DNA from: a virus
DNA: 64,000 nucleotides
Reading direction: 5' to 3' (one strand)
Virus record (IMG/VR): IMGVR_UViG_3300028177_000003
Span: 1 to 64,000 of that record
Shown here piece by piece: positions 35,847 to 43,967 of the stretch. Under the pieces are notes generated by a model. The model searched no databases and was not told where the DNA came from. It saw only the letters and a program-made list of their open reading frames with translations. The translations under genes were made by a program, and so were the position numbers. The number at the start of each line of letters is the position of its first letter. Within the stretch, counting starts at the first letter, position 1.

Positions 35847-36412
35847 AGTGAAACCCCCGGAATGGTGAAGTCGCCGGAGAGACCGCTCAGGCCGGTCTGG
35901 TCCTTCGTGAAACGGTATCCGAAGCCCTCACGCTCTCGAGTGAGTCTGATCACCCGATCGGCCAAGTAGTCAAAGACACGTTGACCCCTACCCAGGGCGA
36001 CGATAGAAACGGAGGACATCGAGGCCCGAAGAGTGTTCAGGGTTCTCTCCCAGTCAGCACCAATGTGCTCTTCATGGGTGGTGCAGCGATGTATGTCGTC
36101 CAGAATCAGCAGCCCGAAGGGGTGTCGGTTCAAGAAGGAGAGCGCAACATCTCGGATCTGGTGTAACTGTGCTGACTGCACCAGAGCGAAGTTGCCGCCC
36201 GGTTTGATGCCCATGTGCCCCATTAGGTATGCAGAGGCCACCCTTTCGGGGTCCACGTAGCACACTGGGAGGCCCGCCGACAAGGCGAGGCTGGCTGCCC
36301 GCAGGGCGAAGGAGGTCTTGCCCGAACCAGGGCTGCCCGTCACGTGTGTCAGGTGGCCGAACTGCAGGGTGCTTTGAACAAGTTCTTCCAGGGTGAGGGG
36401 AGGGATTGTCAC
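35843..36412 (-). CDS. RecA-like ATPase (Sak4-type candidate)
   Basis: 189 residues. Walker A GSPGSGKT (26-33) and Walker B LLILDDIH (101-108) are clear, in the single-domain RecA core layout without the extra N- and C-terminal RecA parts. VCYVDPERV fits the strand after Walker A. Phage proteins of this size and layout include Sak4-type recombinases and RadB-like cofactors. It sits between a SLOG gene, the DNA ligase operon and a small zinc gene, which suits a role in DNA recombination. Confidence 0.65.
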   Translation of the reverse strand: MTIPPLTLEELVQSTLQFGHLTHVTGSPGSGKTSFALRAASLALSAGLPVCYVDPERVASAYLMGHMGIKPGGNFALVQSAQLHQIRDVALSFLNRHPFGLLILDDIHRCTTHEEHIGADWERTLNTLRASMSSVSIVALGRGQRVFDYLADRVIRLTREREGFGYRFTKDQTGLSGLSGDFTIPGVSL

Positions 36413-36987
36413 GCACTCTCCCAGCGGGACCGCTCGAGCATCTTGCGGTTGTCGGTCCAGTCATCCAGGTATGAGTAGCACCACCCGTGCTCGCCCATCC
36501 GGTCAAGGGCATCTACAGCCTCGGGAATCTCCACGCCCATGTAGGCGACGCTGTCTGCCATCTGGCCGAAGGCAGCACAGTCAGCCCATTGCTGGGGAAC
36601 CTTGCGGTCAGCCAGCGGTCCGTCCTCCTTCATGAGACGCCAGGTCAAGTCGACCACCTTCCCAGAGGGGGTCACGACCCAGGCATGGTGCACGGGAATG
36701 ATGCGAGTTGCGAAACCCTCGAAGTAGCGAAGCTCGCCCCCGGAGATGGCCGCCAGTCGCTGGGCGTTGTAGAAGCACTCCTTCATCTCGAACTGGAGGC
36801 CCGACCCGACCCGGTCGACCGTTTCACATTCCGCTTCGGAAAGAGACTCACCCGGCGCGGGGAACAGGGTCCCGTGCTCAAGCACCAGCTCATGCATGTT
36901 GAGCATGTCCGGGTGGCTTCCCATCCCGCTGATCATCCCCGAGACCTGCTCCAGGTAGCTCTTCAGGCCAGCTGCGGCGTCGCTCAT
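36409..36987 (-). CDS. Hypothetical protein
   Basis: 192 residues from ATG 36985-36987 (GGGAGG upstream), 21 bases after a GACGTAAC step; the longer frame is not used because it would run through the promoter. It contains FATRIIPVHHAWVVTPSGK and MKECFYNAQRLA, plus acidic helices. The pattern of a His-His pair with aromatic residues is reminiscent of metal sites, but no family is recognised. It precedes the RecA-like gene by a four-base overlap. Confidence 0.55.
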   Translation of the reverse strand: MSDAAAGLKSYLEQVSGMISGMGSHPDMLNMHELVLEHGTLFPAPGESLSEAECETVDRVGSGLQFEMKECFYNAQRLAAISGGELRYFEGFATRIIPVHHAWVVTPSGKVVDLTWRLMKEDGPLADRKVPQQWADCAAFGQMADSVAYMGVEIPEAVDALDRMGEHGWCYSYLDDWTDNRKMLERSRWESA

Positions 36988-37007
36988 GATGTGGGTCCTC
37001 CCTTTGG

Positions 37008-37035
37008 TTACGTCTTGTTCAGGCGGAAGAGCTTC
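37008..37035 (-). promoter_or_regulatory. Phage promoter element, degenerate left half (36987 gene)
   Basis: The right half GACGTAAC is perfect and lies 21 bases before the ATG. The left half 14 bases upstream does not match well (CGAAGCTC). It could be a weaker member of the same group. Confidence 0.35.
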
Positions 37036-37126
37036 GAGAACTTGTGGTTCCGGCGCTCCTCGTGGAGGGGGAACGTCCAGTCCTCGAGGAGGCAAAGCGG
37101 GTGACCCAGGGCAGGGATGAGTAGTC

Positions 37127-39067
37127 TCACGAGCGACCTCCCAGCCGGGTCCACATCTCGTCAACGGTGAGGATCTCAACGCCGAGGTCCAGCGCGTTCT
37201 TCACCTTGCCCGTCGTCTTGGCGGGCTTGCCGTTCACCAGGAGGGTGGTGTTCCGGCTGACACCGGAGGCGATGCGTCCGCCCTCGGCCACGATCTTCGC
37301 GGCCATGTCCGCGTCGCGGAAGTTGGTCATGCAGACCGCCTGGCCGGTCATCGAGGAGCCAGTCGCGGCTACCTTGACGGGCTTGATGATCTGGACGCCC
37401 GAGGCCAGGATGTGGAGCATCAGGGGCTTGCGCTCCTCGAACCCGGCGCGGAAGGCAGCCGCCCGCCCGGCACCGAAGCCCGGCACCGAAGCCATCTCCG
37501 CCTCGGTGACCGAGGCCAGCTTGTTGAGGTCGTCGTAGCCCGCGTCCACCAGGAGGCTGACCATCTTGCGTCCGACCAGGTTGATGCCCAGCGAGCCGAC
37601 GAAGAGGTCAACCGGCATGGTGCGGGAGTTGTTCAGCGAGGCGATGACGCGCTTGGCGTTGCCCCCGAACCGACGCCCGTCGATTTCGAAGTTCGCCAGC
37701 TCAGTCTCGTCGAGTCCGTACAGCCCCGCGATGTCCGAGATCACACCCGCTTCCACCAGGGCGCGGACCAGGGCCTCTCCGAGGTGGAGGATGTTCACCT
37801 TCTCGACCCAGCGGAGGATCATCCCGATGACGCGAGCCCCGCAGTCGGGACCGTAGCACATCAAGTACTCACCCTCAGCCCCGGTGAGGCCCTTGCACAT
37901 CTCCAGGGTGTAGCCGCAAGTGGGGCAGCTGGTCGGGGTGGTGAACGGGGTTCCGCCCGCCGAGGACAGCACGCTGGCCACGCGGGGGATCACGTCGTTC
38001 TGTCGCGCTGCCTCGATGAGGTCGCCGGGGTAGAGGTGGGGCACCCCGGCGTCCTGGGCCAGGCCCTCAACGTAGGCCACGTTGTAGAGGGAGGCGCGGG
38101 ACACCATGGCTCCGGCCAGCTCAACCGGGTCGAACTCAGCCACGGGGGTGATGCGCCCGGAGTTGCCGACCTGCCACACGATGTTGCGCAGGGTGCTGGC
38201 CTTGGACTCGTGAGGGAACTTCACCGCGACAGCGGCGCGAGGGCGCAAGCTGTGCGTCCCGTAGGACTCACGCTTGTCCGTGTCGTTGATCTCGACCACC
38301 CAGCCGTCGATGTCGTAGTCCAGCGCGGCACGGTCGCCCTTGATGTAGGCTTCGCGGAGCGCGATAAGGGACTGCGCCGTGACCAGACGAGAGTTGGGGA
38401 CTCGGAAGCCCTGGCTCACGAGGTCAGCCAGCTCACCCGCCCGGTCGCCGCAGGGGTGCTTCTCCAGGGTGAGGTTGTAGGCGATGACCGTGAGGTGCTT
38501 CGCCTTCTGCCAGTTGGACTGACGCTTCGCCGTGCCGCTGGCCGTGTTGCGGGTGTTCGACTCGCCGGGGAAGTGGGCCGCGAAGTCCGACTTGAGACAC
38601 ATGATCTCGGCGCGGACGTAGGCCATGCCGACCCAGGCGGTGCGCTGGGGCACTCCCTGCATCACCCGGACGTTGCGAGTGATGTCCTCGCCGACTTCGC
38701 CGTCGCCGCGAGTCTCAGCGCGCTCCAGGAGTCCGTCGTTGTAGGTGAGCAGCACCGAGATGCCGTCGAGCTTCTCGGTGGCGAGGAGCTGAACGATCCC
38801 GTAGGTGGCTGCCCACTTCAGAAAGGCGGCGTCGTCCTGCGCCTTGTCCAGCGATCCCATGGGGATGGGGTGCGCGACCTTTGCCCAGCCGGAATCAGCG
38901 GGAGCCCCGACCTTGGTCAGCGCGGGGTGAACCGGGTCCAGAGAACGGAGCTGGTCCTCAAGGGCGTCGTACTGGGCGTCCGACAGAATCGGCGCTCCGC
39001 CCCCGTAGTATGAGGCGCTGGCAGCGATGAGGCGCACGCCAAGCGCGTCGGCAGTCTGATTACTCAT
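37127..39067 (-). CDS. ligA: NAD+-dependent DNA ligase
   Basis: 646 residues, close to the bacterial LigA length. The adenylation motif KLDG is at residues 99-102 (ATEKLDGISVLL). Zinc finger: CPTCGYTLEMCKG and MCYGPDCGARV. Helix-hairpin-helix parts lie around 450-560 (ASVPGFGAGRAAAF) and a BRCT domain ends the protein (TLLVNGKPAKTTGKV). The enzyme seals nicks with NAD+, likely during phage replication and recombination. It is the first gene after the promoter at 39091. All key residues are present, so it should be active. Confidence 0.95.
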   Translation of the reverse strand: MSNQTADALGVRLIAASASYYGGGAPILSDAQYDALEDQLRSLDPVHPALTKVGAPADSGWAKVAHPIPMGSLDKAQDDAAFLKWAATYGIVQLLATEKLDGISVLLTYNDGLLERAETRGDGEVGEDITRNVRVMQGVPQRTAWVGMAYVRAEIMCLKSDFAAHFPGESNTRNTASGTAKRQSNWQKAKHLTVIAYNLTLEKHPCGDRAGELADLVSQGFRVPNSRLVTAQSLIALREAYIKGDRAALDYDIDGWVVEINDTDKRESYGTHSLRPRAAVAVKFPHESKASTLRNIVWQVGNSGRITPVAEFDPVELAGAMVSRASLYNVAYVEGLAQDAGVPHLYPGDLIEAARQNDVIPRVASVLSSAGGTPFTTPTSCPTCGYTLEMCKGLTGAEGEYLMCYGPDCGARVIGMILRWVEKVNILHLGEALVRALVEAGVISDIAGLYGLDETELANFEIDGRRFGGNAKRVIASLNNSRTMPVDLFVGSLGINLVGRKMVSLLVDAGYDDLNKLASVTEAEMASVPGFGAGRAAAFRAGFEERKPLMLHILASGVQIIKPVKVAATGSSMTGQAVCMTNFRDADMAAKIVAEGGRIASGVSRNTTLLVNGKPAKTTGKVKNALDLGVEILTVDEMWTRLGGRS

Positions 39068-39090
39068 GGGGTATCTCTCCTACACTTCGA

Positions 39091-39118
39091 TTACGTCGGC
39101 TGGGGCGCGGGGGAACCC
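39091..39118 (-). promoter_or_regulatory. Phage promoter element (DNA ligase)
   Basis: On the minus strand: GGGTTCC, 14 bases, GACGTAAT, 24 bases before the ligase ATG. Both halves match the consensus. Confidence 0.65.
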
Positions 39119-39161
39119 TCCAAAATCCGTATTCAAGGGCGCTCGGGTCCGTCCTCGGGGT

Positions 39162-39308
39162 TCAGTACTCCCACTCGTCATCGCTCTCGCCGCCGAGCCG
39201 CTGGGAATCCAGGAGGTCATCCCCCACATCCGCCCGGTGAGCGGAGAGCTTGCGCAGGCGCTCCTGGAGGGGCTCCATATCCGCCAGGATTTCAGCTTCG
39301 GTCCTCAT
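39162..39308 (-). CDS. Small acidic protein (48 residues)
   Basis: ATG 39306-39308 has GAGGAGAGG upstream. The peptide begins MRTEAEILADMEPLQERLRK and ends GGESDDEWEY. It is a helix with an acidic tail. It overlaps the 3' end of the upstream gene by 17 bases. No family is known. Confidence 0.5.
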   Translation of the reverse strand: MRTEAEILADMEPLQERLRKLSAHRADVGDDLLDSQRLGGESDDEWEY

Positions 39309-39516
39309 AATCCTCTCCTCGCAAAAGACGCTCGGCCTGGTTCTGGGTTAGGGTCTCCCGGAAAAGCTCCAGAAAGCGCTGGGAGTTCTCCCCCCAGATC
39401 TTCAATCCCAAGAAGAAGACAGACCCGTCCTTCTCGGCTTCCACGAGATACTGCTCCCCGGCCTTGAGTTGACCTATACGTTCTTCTGCAGTGGTGTTCC
39501 AGGCGAAAACCTTCAC
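39292..39516 (-). CDS. Hypothetical protein
   Basis: 74 residues with a beta-then-helix composition: KVFAWNTTAEERIGQLKAGE, then DGSVFFLGLKIWGENSQR and a helix (RFLELFRETLTQNQAERLL). Overlaps the CCA enzyme stop by four bases. No family recognised. Confidence 0.6.
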   Translation of the reverse strand: MKVFAWNTTAEERIGQLKAGEQYLVEAEKDGSVFFLGLKIWGENSQRFLELFRETLTQNQAERLLRGEDYEDRS

Positions 39517-41000
39517 GCTTCCCCCACGGGAAGGACCTGGGCCAGGATCTGGTCCGCGTCCAGGGTATCGTCACTGAACTGAAGCTCAAGGGCTTCGGCC
39601 AGGATCTTCCCGAACAGGGGACCCGGCTTCAGGCCAGCCTTGATCAGGTCTCGGCCCTGGACCTTCGGCTGGACCGCCGAGTTGTCCGCGTCGAACTTCT
39701 CGGCCCAGTCGAAGATCCGGCTGGAGGACTCGTGCTCCCAGTTGGGCGAACCCGAGGCCAGCGACCGGGAACCGTCGGGCACCGAAGCACACGAGTCACA
39801 CTGGCACATCCGGCCGATGAGGCGAAGGTCGCCCCCGGCCAGCTCCATGCCTCGAGCCAGGCGGGCGTATCCGCCCTTGCCTGCGTTTCCGGCACGCAGC
39901 GACCAGGGTCGCATGTGCATACCGACGATGCCTCGCACCAGGTTGATCAGCTTGGTGTTGTTCGTGAGTCGACGTAGGAACGTCTCCGACGGGTCCATGC
40001 CCGCCACGTCGTGCCCGTATGCCGTCCAGAGCATGTCCTCCGGCTGCTTGCCGTTCTCTTCCGCCAGCTTCTTGACCCGAGGGTCCTGCGCGGCGATCAT
40101 CTCGGGCGTGATCGTCTTCTCCGGCTTGCCCATGTCGTGCAGAAACACGCCGAACGCGAAGGCCGTGCGCTGGTGTTCCGGGATCTCATCTCGGATTTCG
40201 GCCATGGCGTCGGCGGCCAGGCAGGCGTGCGTCCAGACGTTTCCCTCGGGGTGCCACTCGGGGTGCTGGTCCGTCTCCCGCAGAGCGTTCAGCTCGGGGA
40301 ACATCTCGATGAGACCGGAGTCAACCAGGAAGTGCAGTCCCACCGAGGGACGCTCTGCCTTGAGGAGGAGCTTCTCAAACTCGGGGAGCAGACGCTCATG
40401 AGGCTCGAACGTCAGGGCCTCCCGCAGTCCCCGGATGAGGGTCATCGTCGCGGGGTCCACCGTCTTCGCCTTGCGAGCCAGCAGCTGCATTGCACGGAGA
40501 GCCCGCACAGGGTCCTGGGTGAACAGCTCAGCGTCCGTCGCACGGAGGATGCCCGCAGCGAGGTCAGCTTCACCGCCGAAGGGATCCTCCAGGGCTCCGG
40601 TGTCCAGGTTCACGGCCATTGCGTTGAGGGTGAAGTCCCGACGCCGTGCGGCTTCGGCCACGGTCATCGTGGGGTCCATCGCCGTCTGGAACTCGGGGTG
40701 GCTCGCACCGACATGGTTCGACGTACAGGGGACGTTGACGTCAACGTCGAACCCGTCGACCGTGATCTTGATGATCCCGAAGGACTTCCCGACCGTCTTG
40801 GGGTTGAGGTCCGCGAACAGCGTCTCCAGACGAGAGTAGCCCAGACCGAAGACCTCGAGGTCCCAGTCCTTCGGCTCCCGACCCTGAATGAGGTCGATGA
40901 CCGCGCCTCCGACCAGCATGGCCGTTCCGCCTGCGCCCTTGACGCGGCGAACGAGCTGGCGGACGGGTCCGGGGATGCGATGGATCTCGATGCTGGTCAT
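39513..41000 (-). CDS. cca: CCA-adding tRNA nucleotidyltransferase
   Basis: 495 residues. Nucleotidyltransferase motifs: GGAVIDLIQG (31-40) and the catalytic DWD (45-47), then RRRDFTLNAMA and DPVRALRAMQLLARK, as in class II CCA-adding enzymes. The second half has an HD-type segment (HLHDMG-like FGVFLHDMGKP). It adds or repairs the 3' CCA of tRNAs. This phage tmRNA lacks an encoded CCA, so the enzyme could complete it. It heads a leftward operon after a strong promoter element at 41020-41047. Confidence 0.9.
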   Translation of the reverse strand: MTSIEIHRIPGPVRQLVRRVKGAGGTAMLVGGAVIDLIQGREPKDWDLEVFGLGYSRLETLFADLNPKTVGKSFGIIKITVDGFDVDVNVPCTSNHVGASHPEFQTAMDPTMTVAEAARRRDFTLNAMAVNLDTGALEDPFGGEADLAAGILRATDAELFTQDPVRALRAMQLLARKAKTVDPATMTLIRGLREALTFEPHERLLPEFEKLLLKAERPSVGLHFLVDSGLIEMFPELNALRETDQHPEWHPEGNVWTHACLAADAMAEIRDEIPEHQRTAFAFGVFLHDMGKPEKTITPEMIAAQDPRVKKLAEENGKQPEDMLWTAYGHDVAGMDPSETFLRRLTNNTKLINLVRGIVGMHMRPWSLRAGNAGKGGYARLARGMELAGGDLRLIGRMCQCDSCASVPDGSRSLASGSPNWEHESSSRIFDWAEKFDADNSAVQPKVQGRDLIKAGLKPGPLFGKILAEALELQFSDDTLDADQILAQVLPVGEA

Positions 41001-41019
41001 GCTTTCCTCTCGGAGGGTC

Positions 41020-41047
41020 TTACGTCGCGGGCTGCGTGAGGGAACCC
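41020..41047 (-). promoter_or_regulatory. Phage promoter element (CCA enzyme)
   Basis: On the minus strand: GGGTTCC, 14 bases, GACGTAAG, 20 bases before the ATG. Both halves match. Confidence 0.65.
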
Positions 41048-41050
41048 GGT

Positions 41051-41131
41051 TCAGTCAAGGGGGATGACTTCGTCGCCGTGCCACGGACACCTCAAAGGCA
41101 AGGGCTCCCAGAACTTACGTCCCGTCTTCAC
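41051..41131 (-). CDS. Possible 26-residue peptide
   Basis: GTG at 41129-41131 opens a frame that ends at 41051 and codes for a compact peptide with CPWHGDEVIPLD. It overlaps the 3' end of the 59-residue gene upstream. Too short for a confident call; the Cys-Trp-His pattern looks non-random. Confidence 0.25.
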   Translation of the reverse strand: MKTGRKFWEPLPLRCPWHGDEVIPLD

Positions 41132-41294
41132 CAGGGGAAGCCTCGGTCTTGAACACCAGGCGCACAGTCTGCTTCCGCCCCTTGTTGTTCACACGAACGA
41201 CCATCTCGGCGTCCTCGGGAATCTTCATGCCGTCCAGGAGAAGACTCCGGCGGAGATGCTTCTCGATCTCCGCCCACTCAAGTACCACTTGCAT
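41115..41294 (-). CDS. Small helical protein (59 residues)
   Basis: ATG 41292-41294, sequence MQVVLEWAEIEKHLRRSLLL, then MVVRVNNKGRKQTVRLVF. A helix followed by a beta hairpin, as in small nucleic-acid-binding or inhibitor proteins. It overlaps the stop of the upstream gene. Length is just below usual gene-finder limits, but codon use and ribosome spacing support it. Confidence 0.55.
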   Translation of the reverse strand: MQVVLEWAEIEKHLRRSLLLDGMKIPEDAEMVVRVNNKGRKQTVRLVFKTEASPGEDGT

Positions 41295-41532
41295 CCCCTA
41301 CCTCCAGCTTCAGCATCTGGGCGACCTCTCGGGCCAGGAGTTCACCTTCGTCGTAGTCCTGTTCCGGGAACAGGAAGTCTCGTCGAGTGGCCTGGGTTCC
41401 GTCCGGGTAGAACCGTCCGTGCTCGTCTATGTTGGTCGGTTGCTCAACTCCCGGAGCGCCCCCGTGGGAGAGTCTCTGAACCTCCACGCATGCTGCAAGT
41501 AGCAACTGTCGTGCGATTCTGCTACTCGGCAT
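41278..41532 (-). CDS. Hypothetical protein
   Basis: 84 residues. Ala/Leu/Gln-rich helix at the start (IARQLLLAACVEVQRL), then a polar middle and an acidic end. Overlaps both neighbours. No family recognised. Confidence 0.5.
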   Translation of the reverse strand: MPSSRIARQLLLAACVEVQRLSHGGAPGVEQPTNIDEHGRFYPDGTQATRRDFLFPEQDYDEGELLAREVAQMLKLEVGDASGT

Positions 41533-41998
41533 ACGGGTTCTCTTCGTCGAAGACCTTCAGCCACTCCTCCCACGCAGCCAGGACTTGTTCAGCAGACCAG
41601 GGTTCCACTGCCACGAGTTCCCAATCAACTTCGTAGTCGTACTCGTCCCCGTAGCAGGTCGACATAAAGGTCATGTCAATCAGGAAGGGCTGTCCGGGAG
41701 CGATGCCCATCTGAAGGAACTCGGCTACCAGAGCCTCGGTGTCGTGCGAAGCCTTCCCGGTGAACATGTAGTTGAGCAGATCCTCGTTCACCCACTCCCA
41801 CCACGGAGGGACAGGCCCGTCGCAGTCCAGGTGCAGGTGCAGCGAGTCCTCGAAGGCCTCAGGCACCATCCAGAAGCGTCCCGTGCCTCGTGTCCAGATA
41901 GCTCGCCCATCAGGGGAGGCCACTGGGTGAGAAGGCCACGGAGGGCTTTCGGGCCGAACAGGCTCCTCCATCTGGAAGATACCGCGCAGTGTGCTCAT
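41522..41998 (-). CDS. Hypothetical acidic/aromatic protein
   Basis: 158 residues from ATG 41996-41998 (GGAGG seven bases upstream). Trp-, Asp- and Glu-rich: WWEWVNEDLLNYMFTG, YGDEYDYEVDWELVAVEPW. Net charge strongly negative, as in DNA-mimic or anti-host proteins, but this is composition only. No family recognised. Confidence 0.55.
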   Translation of the reverse strand: MSTLRGIFQMEEPVRPESPPWPSHPVASPDGRAIWTRGTGRFWMVPEAFEDSLHLHLDCDGPVPPWWEWVNEDLLNYMFTGKASHDTEALVAEFLQMGIAPGQPFLIDMTFMSTCYGDEYDYEVDWELVAVEPWSAEQVLAAWEEWLKVFDEENPYAE

Positions 41999-41999
41999 G

Positions 42000-42245
42000 T
42001 CATTGCCTCCGAAGTTGCAGGGGGACGACCCCTTGTCCGTAGTGACCCTTGTTCGGGGGCTCTCCGGCCAGGACCGCGTAGACCACGAGCATGTCGTCAT
42101 GGCGGCGCTTGTACCACATCCCTCGGGTGACGCGCTCCTCGTGGCGCCCACTCATCCCGGTGATCTCGGCTGCACCCGAGTTGAGAAGCTCACCGGTGCG
42201 CATGTCGTAGTAGGCGAGCCAACGCCGATCTTCGGGCTCAGCCAT
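42000..42245 (-). CDS. Hypothetical protein
   Basis: 81 residues, MAEPEDRRWLAYYDMRTGEL and MWYKRRHDDMLVVYAVLAGE. A small mixed alpha/beta chain without a recognised family. It overlaps the gene at 42238 by eight bases. Confidence 0.55.
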   Translation of the reverse strand: MAEPEDRRWLAYYDMRTGELLNSGAAEITGMSGRHEERVTRGMWYKRRHDDMLVVYAVLAGEPPNKGHYGQGVVPLQLRRQ

Positions 42246-42603
42246 GGTCCTTACCCTCGTGCAGTGCCAGGACAGCCTCGGTCCGGGCGTAGACCTCGTC
42301 GGGGTCCATCTCCCGGAGAAGCTCCTTCATTCCGAACCGCATCGCCAGGTTCCGAATGAGCTGTGTCTTGGACGCACAGCTGACAGCGGGGTCGGGCAGA
42401 AGCGGGTGCTCGTAGTTGAGGACCTCCTCCCCGCCCTCGGATCGGCGGATCGCTCCCCGCAGTTCTCCTGGCGACAGAATGAACGGTCTTCCTCTCTCCG
42501 GGGTCGTGAGGATGAAGCTCAGGAGACGGGTCAGGGCGTTCTGCTTGTCCCCGGTGAGTCCGTCGCCCAGGACGATCTCGAGGTCGATAATGGGGTTGCT
42601 CAT
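42238..42603 (-). CDS. Hypothetical protein
   Basis: 121 residues. Helical start (NALTRLLSFILTTPERG), a middle with SCASKTQLIRNLAMRFG and an acidic end (REMDPDEVYARTEAVL). No family recognised; part of the 42819 operon. Confidence 0.55.
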   Translation of the reverse strand: MSNPIIDLEIVLGDGLTGDKQNALTRLLSFILTTPERGRPFILSPGELRGAIRRSEGGEEVLNYEHPLLPDPAVSCASKTQLIRNLAMRFGMKELLREMDPDEVYARTEAVLALHEGKDHG

Positions 42604-42606
42604 GAC

Positions 42607-42819
42607 CTACTCCAGCTTAATGAGGTTGATGAGGCCGAGCTGCCCAGGCCCTCCCTGGCGGAATGACACCTCGTACTCGCGACACAGGGTCGTGAGGTAG
42701 CTGGCCAGAGCCTCCACGCTGCAGACCCACTCCCCGTCTTTCTGCAGGCAGCCTGGAAAGGGTTGGGACTCGGGCTTCTGGCCGACGCGGTTTCGAATCT
42801 TGAAGAGGACAGGTGTCAT
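42607..42819 (-). CDS. Hypothetical protein, first gene of an operon
   Basis: 70 residues, VLFKIRNRVGQKPE, then GCLQKDGEWVCSVEALASYL. Two cysteines around a short loop suggest a disulfide or metal site. It follows a promoter element by 27 bases. No family recognised. Confidence 0.55.
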   Translation of the reverse strand: MTPVLFKIRNRVGQKPESQPFPGCLQKDGEWVCSVEALASYLTTLCREYEVSFRQGGPGQLGLINLIKLE

Positions 42820-42845
42820 GAGGTTCCCTGCGGGAGTCGCTTGTG

Positions 42846-42873
42846 TTACGTCCGGGATGGGTCGGGGAAACCC
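42846..42873 (-). promoter_or_regulatory. Phage promoter element (42819 operon)
   Basis: On the minus strand: GGGTTTCC, 13 bases, GACGTAAC, 27 bases before the ATG. The spacer is one base shorter than in other members. Confidence 0.6.
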
Positions 42874-42879
42874 TGTGTG

Positions 42880-43437
42880 TCAGCGAGGCTCGTCATCGTC
42901 GTAGCACGACCCTTCATCGGAGTAGATGGTTGCCCCGTCCCGGGAGTAGTGCATGCCGAAGGTCCGGCCCCACATCCGGTCCACCGAGGAAGGACCGCGC
43001 CAGCCGCCAGGCCGCACGTTCGGGGCCCGCCCCCCACTGTAGACCTCGGTGTCGCCGTTCGGGTCTCGGGCGAACACGGCGTAGTTGTACACAGGGTAGC
43101 CGTTGGAGCGGTTCACGGAGCCGAGGATGCGCCAGCCCGTCCACGTGACTCCCGGCTCTACCTTGAGAAGCTCCACGAGCCAGGCAAGCACGTGCTCGTG
43201 CGAGGACGTGCGGAGGTATTCCTCCAGACCCATGCGTTCGGGCAGGTGCTTCTTGTTGACAGCGCTGGAGTGCTCGTGGTCCCAGGACCAGACACGATCT
43301 GAGTCAGCCGAGTGCAGCTTCTCCTCGTCGGTGTACTCCAGGGGGAAGTTGCTCTGGGCGATGTACATGTAGTTGGCCTTGCCGAACGACCCCATGTTCC
43401 CGGGGCGGTAGGGCTCGGCGATCATCACGATGGGCAT
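42880..43437 (-). CDS. Hypothetical protein
   Basis: 185 residues. Aromatic, His- and Gly-rich: GNMGSFGKANYMYIAQSNF, RVWSWDHEHSS, YSGGRAPNVRPGGWRGP, ending in CYDDDEPR. The mix of Tyr, Trp, Gly and Ser suggests a beta-rich protein, perhaps with a sugar-binding surface. No family recognised. Confidence 0.55.
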   Translation of the reverse strand: MPIVMIAEPYRPGNMGSFGKANYMYIAQSNFPLEYTDEEKLHSADSDRVWSWDHEHSSAVNKKHLPERMGLEEYLRTSSHEHVLAWLVELLKVEPGVTWTGWRILGSVNRSNGYPVYNYAVFARDPNGDTEVYSGGRAPNVRPGGWRGPSSVDRMWGRTFGMHYSRDGATIYSDEGSCYDDDEPR

Positions 43438-43440
43438 GAG

Positions 43441-43911
43441 CTACTCCTCCTCTTCGTTTACAAGGGCGGGCAGGGTGTCCTTGACCATGCGCCAGAAACT
43501 GGGGCACTCCTTGGCAACCCACCCTCGGAAGTACGCCGAGGTCACCAGGCCCTGCCAGAACAGGTCGTAGACCATACGCTCGGCGGTGCTTCCGACGACC
43601 TCGTGCTTGCACAGAGCCCCGCACATGACGATGCTGAAGTACTCAGGGAAGTCGGTGCCCTTCCCGTACTTGAAGTTCACGGTGGGGCTTCGCGGCCCGT
43701 CGACTCGGACCCGAATGAAGTTCTCGTCCAGGAGGATCAGAGTGTCCTCGGCTCGCAGGTAGAAGCTGCCCCAGGTCAGGTGGGGGTCCGTGTTAGGGAC
43801 AAGCTTCCACCGACGCTTCTCGAGGATGGACCCTGAAATCGAGCCCGGAGTGTCAGGCTCCGTCTTGACCTCAAGATTCGTCAGCCAGTGCTCGCGGTGT
43901 ATGTCGCTCAT
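43441..43911 (-). CDS. Hypothetical protein
   Basis: 156 residues from ATG 43909-43911 (GGAG nine bases upstream) and 22 bases after a promoter element. Beta-rich first half (LTWGSFYLRAEDTLILLDEN, FIRVRVDG), then KYGKGTDFPEYFSIVMCGA and a C-terminal acidic end. No family recognised. Confidence 0.55.
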   Translation of the reverse strand: MSDIHREHWLTNLEVKTEPDTPGSISGSILEKRRWKLVPNTDPHLTWGSFYLRAEDTLILLDENFIRVRVDGPRSPTVNFKYGKGTDFPEYFSIVMCGALCKHEVVGSTAERMVYDLFWQGLVTSAYFRGWVAKECPSFWRMVKDTLPALVNEEEE

Positions 43912-43932
43912 GGGGATTCTCCTACAGAACAC

Positions 43933-43960
43933 TTACGTCGGTCCGGAGCCGAGGGAACCC
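43933..43960 (-). promoter_or_regulatory. Phage promoter element (43911 gene)
   Basis: On the minus strand: GGGTTCC, 14 bases, GACGTAAG, 22 bases before the ATG. Both halves match. Confidence 0.65.
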
Positions 43961-43967
43961 CCAGGGC

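Noticed and set aside
37412-39013. 533-residue plus-strand open frame
   Set aside because: It is fully antisense to the DNA ligase, has no ribosome site and a composition (Asp, Val, His, Gly, Arg) typical of shadow frames.
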